Shown here piece by piece: positions 57,837 through 64,000 of a stretch of 64,000 bases of DNA. Under the pieces are notes generated by a model. The model searched no databases. It was not told the origin of the DNA and was given only the letters and a program-made list of their open reading frames with translations. The translations under genes were made by a program, and so were the position numbers. Positions within the stretch are counted from its first letter, which is position 1, and every line of letters begins with the position of its first letter. This DNA is from Dirofilaria immitis (Eukaryota > Nematoda > Chromadorea > Rhabditida > Onchocercidae): assembly GCA_024305405.1 (NCBI GenBank), contig JAKNDB010000087.1, positions 6,078,501 to 6,142,500 on the forward strand, given 5' to 3'.

Positions 57837-59490
57837 ATGAAAACAGTGATAGTATTGTTGACAGTGTTGTGTGGTGCGATAAGTTTTCGGAGTCAATCAA
57901 CTGCAATACACGGTAGACTAATGTGCGGCTCGAACCCGGCTTCCAATGTACGAGTAAAGCTCTGGGAAGAAGATACCGGTGCATGCTTCGTTTTTGAGAT
58001 TTCTAATGAGGCAGGAAAAAGAGAAAAAATTTTTTCTTAAAATAATATCCCTTAATTATATAATTTTAGGACCGGATCCAGATGATTTGCTTGATCAGGG
58101 TTATACGGATCAAAATGGTGAATTTCTGCTTAAAGGTGACACCGTGGAACTGACACCAATTGATCCTGTTTTCAAGGTTTATCACGACTGTGATGATGGA
58201 ATCAAAGTATATATATTTGAAAAAAATCCTTAATTCAAAATTAAATTTCAGAGAATTAAATCAGTTTTTGTAGTGATATATTTTAATTATACATTATATA
58301 GTTTAATTATCTATATTGGTTTTTCTGGTATTCTGGTTTTATAATTTTAGAGAATGTAGAGGAAATAAATTTACTGATGGAATTTTTTCTTTTATAATAA
58401 TCTAATCCTAATGGAATAATAAATTTGAAAATTCTTTAGCCTGGAAAAGGAAGGTGAAATTCAAGATACCGAAATCATATATTACCAATGGAAAAACACC
58501 GAAAAAAACATTCGACCTTGGCACTTTGAATTTGGAGACGATATTTAACGTAAGTATGGCACGAAAAAATTGTCAAAATTATTGTCTTTTTATTCATTTT
58601 CATAGTCTTTTCATTTCTTTTTATTCGTCCTCATCTTTCATCTTGACACTCAGCTTTAATTTCAAATCAGTTGCAAAGCCACAACTGAGATAAAGAATTC
58701 TGACATTATCGATACTTTAGTGGAGAAAATCCTACCAAAACTTCCCACATATTTTTTAAAACTTGAAATTGACTTTCAATTTTCATTTTTGCCCTTTTGA
58801 TACTTCTTCTGATAACTGAATACGATAGGCAATTAAGAAAAAGTCGTTAAATACGGTGATTAAGTTTTAAAAGCATATAGATTGATTATTAAACATAAAC
58901 TCTCATAAATTCCTATTCTTTCAAAATCATCCATTTATCCCCATTTTTTCCTCCCTTTTATGTGTTCTTTAAAAAAAAAAAACAATTATCAATTAGAAGG
59001 CTTTACGGAAAAATAATATTATTTGATTTCTGAATATTTCTTTCAAGGAAGTTAGGAGCAATATAAATGATCTATGATCATTAAACAGAGATGAGTTTTT
59101 AATTACTCTCCTACAAAGAATTTACTCCTAAATAATCCTTGAATTTTATTTTAAACCAATAAAGTTTATGATGAGAACTGATTATTGCTCGAAAAATGAA
59201 TGAAAGCATTATGATTAAAAAAAAATTTTTTTCTTGATATACTGCAACCAAATGAATATATAAAGTATTTTGAATGAAATAATCAATAAAGCTACTTCAA
59301 AAAGTGTCGTCAGAAGGACTGATCATTTATGAATGTTTTTGAGGCTTTCTAATATTGTTTAGTATGGTTCATGTTTGACTGCTTCGCATAGTTTCTTGAA
59401 GTCTATTGAAAATCTAAAATTTATAATTTTTTAATTTGTTTTAATTAATACATTTTGCAGGACGAAGAACGGGAGCTAATTGTATCGTGA
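57837..59490 (+). CDS. transthyretin-like (TTL) family secreted protein
   Basis: TTL proteins are a large nematode-specific family of small secreted beta-sandwich proteins. Most have unknown function and some are prominent in parasite secretions. Four exons: 57837-57978, 58070-58206, 58440-58549 and 59461-59490. The N terminus MKTVIVLLTVLCGAISFRSQ is a signal peptide. It is followed by the family hallmarks AIHGRLMCGSNPASNVRVKL, a D-P-D-D-LLDQGYTD segment, NGEFLLKGDTVELTPIDP and VYHDCDDG, then IPKSYIT and a C-terminal DLGTLNLE. The cysteine pair seen in the family is present (MCG, HDC). Length is about 137 residues, normal for the family. An A-run deletion in exon 3 (58445-58448) shifts the frame after CCTGG; adding one base restores KRKVKFKIPK. 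This is the same kind of break as in cct-1 and hsp70. Confidence 0.88.
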
Positions 59491-60359
59491 TGTAATATAT
59501 CAAATATTGATATACACTAAATAGAAAAGTGGAAGCAATATAGCACGAAATGGATAGCTTATGTTGAATGTAGTAGTAAATGTGTAATGAAGGAAATAAT
59601 TTATAAAGTTAACAGTGTTAGATAAAAATAATAAGTTACAAATAAATTCAATCCGAAAATCATACTTGTATCTTTCTCAATTATTAATAAGATGATTTTA
59701 ATCTCATCATTTTATTTCTAAATTAATATATGTGAGAGAAAATGAAATTTCATTCTTTACACTATTTCAATATATCCAATGAATTTAACATTAATTGATC
59801 ATAACGTTAAAGGAGAATGATTTTTAGTTTATTTGACCCATACATTTTGCCATTCCTTTTTGGTAACGAATTTTCTGTTTACTTTCCATAATACATATCG
59901 ATAAACTATCTAATAAAAAAATTTTTATTTCAAAAAATTATGAGAAAAAAATCATTCTAAATTATGAAAAATTTAAGTTACGGCATATCGAAATATGATT
60001 CCTCGATTTCTTAAGCGATCATAACTTAAGCTATGAATCTGTAAGCTATAAAATATGAATCTGTAAGCTCTTCCTTTATCTTTATTGCTTTTGTTAATCT
60101 GGCAACGATATCTGTTTGTATAATTGCTTCTTTTTGTGATATTCGATTAAGAAAATTCCTTATTTAATCAAATTGGGCTCTTATCATTTTATAATCATTT
60201 TCTTTTCGTTTATTTCTAATGAACATTTGGCTTAATGATTCAAATTATCTTTGTTTTTCGTATATTTTTCCCTTATATCAACAAGCAGGTTTCACAAGCA
60301 TCAGCTAAGTTGCATGATTACAAAGATCGTTAGAAGCATGTAGGCATTGCACCGTCAAA
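59491..60359. other. intergenic, nothing recognised beyond the TTL 3' UTR
   Basis: AT-rich DNA with several poly-A and poly-T runs. No exon, repeat or RNA gene is seen. Confidence 0.45.
59641..59646 (+). terminator. polyadenylation signal of the transthyretin-like gene
   Basis: AATAAA, 150 bases after the TTL stop codon. Confidence 0.45.
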
Positions 60360-60414
60360 TTGGTAACATCAAGAATTCTCACATTTTTCCTGTTTAACTG
60401 CTCTGTTTCACAGC

Positions 60415-60597
60415 AATTGTGCATTACTGCCAAGGCAACACCTCAATCCAGAATAGTCATTCACGACAATCTATTCTGCATATTTTTTAAAACGAGAAAT
60501 AATTTTATTGAAAAAACTTTTAAGGAAACAAAAAACATTTTTGGAAACGAAATTTTAATGCCAGAGGCATATCAATATGAGTACCTCAAAGAAAGGT
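60415..60597 (+). other. possible orphan exon, unknown
   Basis: An open segment (QLCITAKATPQSRIVIHDNL...QYEYLKE) is flanked by an acceptor-like TTTCACAG and a donor AG|GTAATT. The bases upstream read as a hydrophobic leader-like LVTSRILTFFLFNCSVS but have no ATG. A second open stretch (60787-60975) follows but does not join in phase. I recognise no family. Chance is a real possibility. Confidence 0.2.
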
Positions 60598-60975
60598 AAT
60601 TATGAAACAAAACGATGTAATTTTTGGGGAAAAGTAAAGAAAAAGTTAGTTCAAATATGATTATGAGTTTGCTGAGCAACAATCAAAGTAATAGAGAAAT
60701 TTAGAAGTGAAAAACTAAGAAAGTTAGAATCGAAGTCGAATGAACTCAATTTCGAATGCTTTTAGAGCAAATGATGAAAAACTATTTTGCAATTTAAGAA
60801 TTTGAAATGTTTAGAATTTAATCAAACTTTTCTAACAAAAAAATATGAAATTAGGAAAGCAAAAATAAGCTTGAATGAAATTCCTCTTTGTTTTCAAAAC
60901 ATTTCAATAAAATTCACTACGTCATCAGTATTTTCTGGTCCAGTTGATCGTCTAAGAACATCTGAAATAGAATAA

Positions 60976-61555
60976 GATTGATAAATGAGTTGTAAAAAAA
61001 GCCAAAATTTTTTCAACATATGTTTTAAGTTCGGCATTATTTAACAGAATATCGAATTTAGTTTGTTTTTTAGCCACTTTACAGCGATTTAAAAATTCTT
61101 GCTCTCATCTTCACTTTCTACGGAAAATAAATAAAATCTGCAAAATTAATGTTTAATAAAATGAACAATAATGTTTTCAGAATAATTAAAGTGTTCAAGA
61201 AGTAATTCTGCAAGCAAAAACTTGAATATTTGGAAAAACCTACGTGGAGGTAAGTTTTTAGCACCCTTTAAGCACTCTTCCTGAACATCATCAAAAAGAG
61301 TAGTCTCGATTGCTCAATAAAGTTGGTAACATTGCAAAATTGATTGAATCGCCACATCCAGGTGCAAATTGTGTTATTTCTTTTGGATTCTCGTCCCATT
61401 GATTCGCATACAAGACCTCAACAGTATTTCGTCATTTATATGAAATTTTTCCTTTGAACTGAAATATGTCTAGTCTCAGATTCCCAAAAAAGCCTAAAAA
61501 AGTAAGATGGCATAGAAATTCATCAATTTAATGGCGCAAGATGACTGAAATATCT
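60976..61555. other. intergenic, downstream of the acid phosphatase gene
   Basis: No coding signal on either strand. It presumably holds the phosphatase 3' UTR, but no clear polyadenylation signal was found. Confidence 0.4.
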
Positions 61556-63796
61556 TTATTTTCTTATTAATGTTACAAATCGAATAAGCCGAACTTTCAT
61601 TTTATATAAATTGTCGATTTGCCAAATTTCGAATGCAATGTTGCCGCCGTAACCAATTAATGGAACTTCACCCAAAATGGAATGTATATTACTGAATGTC
61701 GATAATAGTGCGACAATTGTCATATCATGCTGAAAAGGGAGCCTCCAATTCAAAACATTTTAAGTTGACTAAAGAACATTTAATACAAAATTCTCTCTCA
61801 TAAATACGATCATCGTTCACTTCTAGTGTCGTAAATTTGCAAATTTGGAACACTGTATAATCTGTGGAAAGGAAAAATTTCATAAGAAATTTCAGAAAAA
61901 GATTTACAGCTGATAGACCATAGAATCTTTCGTTGCAAAAATTAACTGGTTTCCATTCTGAATAATTTACTTTGCAGGCAATTCGGCTAACGACACCACG
62001 AAGCGAACTTCCACCTTTAAAAATGAATTTTAATATATCAAAGCTTTTTATAATAGTATAGCAATGATCTTTCTGTATGAATAATAAGCAAAAAGAAGTT
62101 AATGAATATCGGAAACAATTTATATCTGCGCGTATTATTTGAAATAAGAAATAGTTATAATTTTCTATTTGATTAAGTCGCATCTATAATATGCAAAACA
62201 GCTGAAGTTTCAATCAGCAAAATTTAATTTCAAGTTGAAATATACACCTCGAATCTTTCTCTGCAATTCATTATTGTACGATTCCATACCAAACAGTGCT
62301 TCTACACCATGCCAACTCAAAATTTTAGTTTTTCATACAATTCTTGATCGTTCAACCATTCCGGCAGCGCTAAATCATGTGCCTTCTGCAATTTAGATCA
62401 CTATTGCGAATGCAAAAGAAAATATTTACTATAGCATATTAAAATGTGACATGTGTCTCATTACAATATACTATATTTTAATAAAATCCACAAGATTGAT
62501 CACCCATTATCTATTTAAAATTGAAATACAAGCTAAAGTATTGTTAAATTAATATATTGAAACTAGCGATAGTAAAGTATTGTCTCATCAAATAATCAAC
62601 AATAAAGTATGAAATGAAAATTACAGAATTAGTTTTCTAAATTAAACGAAATCATGCACAATTGAAAGCAGAAAAATTTAATCACCAAACAGTTAAGAGT
62701 ATCGAATAAATAATATGGTTGATCGTTATAGTTCAATTCTCGTTCCATTAATTCGTATACATCCTAAAATTTATTAACTTGTAGTAGATATGGTTTGAAA
62801 TTTCATTTTTGTATACCGGAACAATATTTCAAATGACTAATAATAATGTCTTAACTCTTTGAAAGTAAATAATTCAAATTTGAAATTTGTTCATTAACTC
62901 ACGCTAAAATTTTCTCGAAGAAAATATTCTTCCTTTTGATCCAGGACAAATTGACTTGCGACAGGACAATCAAAAAATGGATTACCAGCCTGGAATGATA
63001 GTAAGAATAAGAAATGATAATATAAACTAATTTCTGTAAAGAATACCACATCAAAATTTGTCGGTGTTTCGGTGTTTATTCTTATATCAGAGAAAGACAT
63101 TCCTTTTAGAACATATCGTGCAGTTTCAATGGTACGAGGAACATCCGTGCTACGAATATAAATCTGTAAATAACGTTTTGATTGATTGGAACTATCTCAT
63201 TCAATGATTTTCCTATTAAATTCATCAGAAGTCTCCTAACAATTTCTGTGTAGAAGCCATATGAAAATAATTGCCAGATTATTGAACTCATTCAATGATG
63301 TTTCAAAAAAGACGCAAATTCATACTAATCGCTTAATATTTCGTATGGTACAGAGTATGCTTTCAGGAAATAAAAAAAAAAAAAAAAGAAAAATAAGTGC
63401 ACACTATACCTGTTTTGATGTAATATTTCTGGAATGAAAATAGCGACGTTGTAATAATAAGCCTAAATATTCAGCTTGTTCGGCACCTATCTGTAAATGA
63501 GAAATTTAAACTTCTATTTATTCCATGACATCTTAAGGAAAAAAATCTTTAATTAATATGGAAAAGAAAATTCGACCGCTTCTGGTAAAAGCGTACTTTT
63601 GTTAAATTTCCGATACCTCGTGGAAAAGCAATCATATATTTTTCAGTAAAATTTTGAAAATAATGGACAGGTGCTCGATCACCATGTCGCCAAATCTGTA
63701 ATAGATTATAGATGAAGTAACTGTAATGGCTGATTTCTTGACTCAATAGTTCAATTTTTCGGAACACAAAAATTATTAAATCTTCGTTTCGAAATT
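61556..63796 (-). CDS. histidine acid phosphatase, 5' end outside window
   Basis: This family removes phosphate from small and protein substrates through a phosphohistidine intermediate; nematode members are typically secreted, lysosomal or intestinal. Exons in order: a small exon from 63796 (FRNEDLIIFV), 63695-63597, 63490-63410, 63163-63047, 62989-62903, 62763-62686, 62384-62248, 62014-61908 and 61729-61556. Catalytic RHGDRAP lies at the start of the second of these, IGAEQAEYLGLLLQRRYF and RSTDVPRTIETA follow, and the proton-donor HD is in HDMTIVALLSTF at the start of the last exon. These are the conserved features in the expected order. The signal peptide should lie in an upstream exon beyond the right edge. 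A one-base A/T-run loss near 62319-62326 breaks the exon encoding WHGVEALFGMESYN. The splice from the small exon to RHGDRAP is not fully resolved. Confidence 0.85.
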
Positions 63797-64000
63797 CTAA
63801 AAAATAACGAATAAAATTAAAGGGACAAAAGATTGCTAATTTTTAATGACTTGCTAAAGTATGCCAAAGCCAAACATTGAAGTTTTTATACATCACTTCA
63901 AGTTGAGTTATTCAATATGCATAAATTCTCATTTTGTGAATAGTTGCATGTTTGATAGAGAAGTAATTAATCAGTTATTATGTATGCACCATATTAGTAT

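Overview
This is nuclear DNA of a parasitic nematode, most likely a filarial or other spirurid worm. The DNA is AT-rich, with many short exons and small GT-AG introns. Spliced-leader-type acceptors precede some start codons, a nematode-specific transthyretin-like gene is present, and CCT-1 and HSP70 read as nematode proteins. I cannot name the species.

Layout: (1) 1-294, minus: the first two exons of an unidentified gene running off the left edge, divergent from (2) cct-1, the alpha subunit of the cytosolic chaperonin (689-4845, plus, 12 exons). (3) 4846-5736: a gap between convergent 3' ends with an unexplained GC-rich island. (4) Cytosolic HSP70 (5737-8777, minus, 10 exons), with a TATA box and three heat-shock elements upstream (9011-9216). 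(5) A decayed, intron-bearing second hsp70 copy (9900-13672, minus). (6) 13673-18917: about 5 kb with only weak coding candidates. (7) A Fat-like giant cadherin (18918-50450, plus, about 60 exons, roughly 4,400 residues, CDH-4 type). It runs from a signal-peptide exon through cadherin repeats, EGF/laminin-G modules and a membrane span to a cytoplasmic tail. (8) A HExxH zinc metalloprotease (51621-55873, minus). (9) A secreted transthyretin-like protein (57837-59490, plus). (10) A histidine acid phosphatase (61556-63796, minus) whose 5' end is outside the window.

The two intact chaperone genes lie tail to tail. The remaining genes are an adhesion receptor, a protease and two probably secreted proteins, with no sign of an operon.

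A pattern runs through the whole window: otherwise well-conserved genes are interrupted by single-base frameshifts, mostly a missing base in a short A or T run. It affects CCT-1, HSP70, the cadherin, the transthyretin-like gene and the phosphatase. The simplest explanation is uncorrected sequencing or assembly error, so these genes are annotated as real. The second hsp70 copy is different: it carries substitutions to stops and large deletions and is a true pseudogene. I found no new biological system; the best leads are listed as findings.
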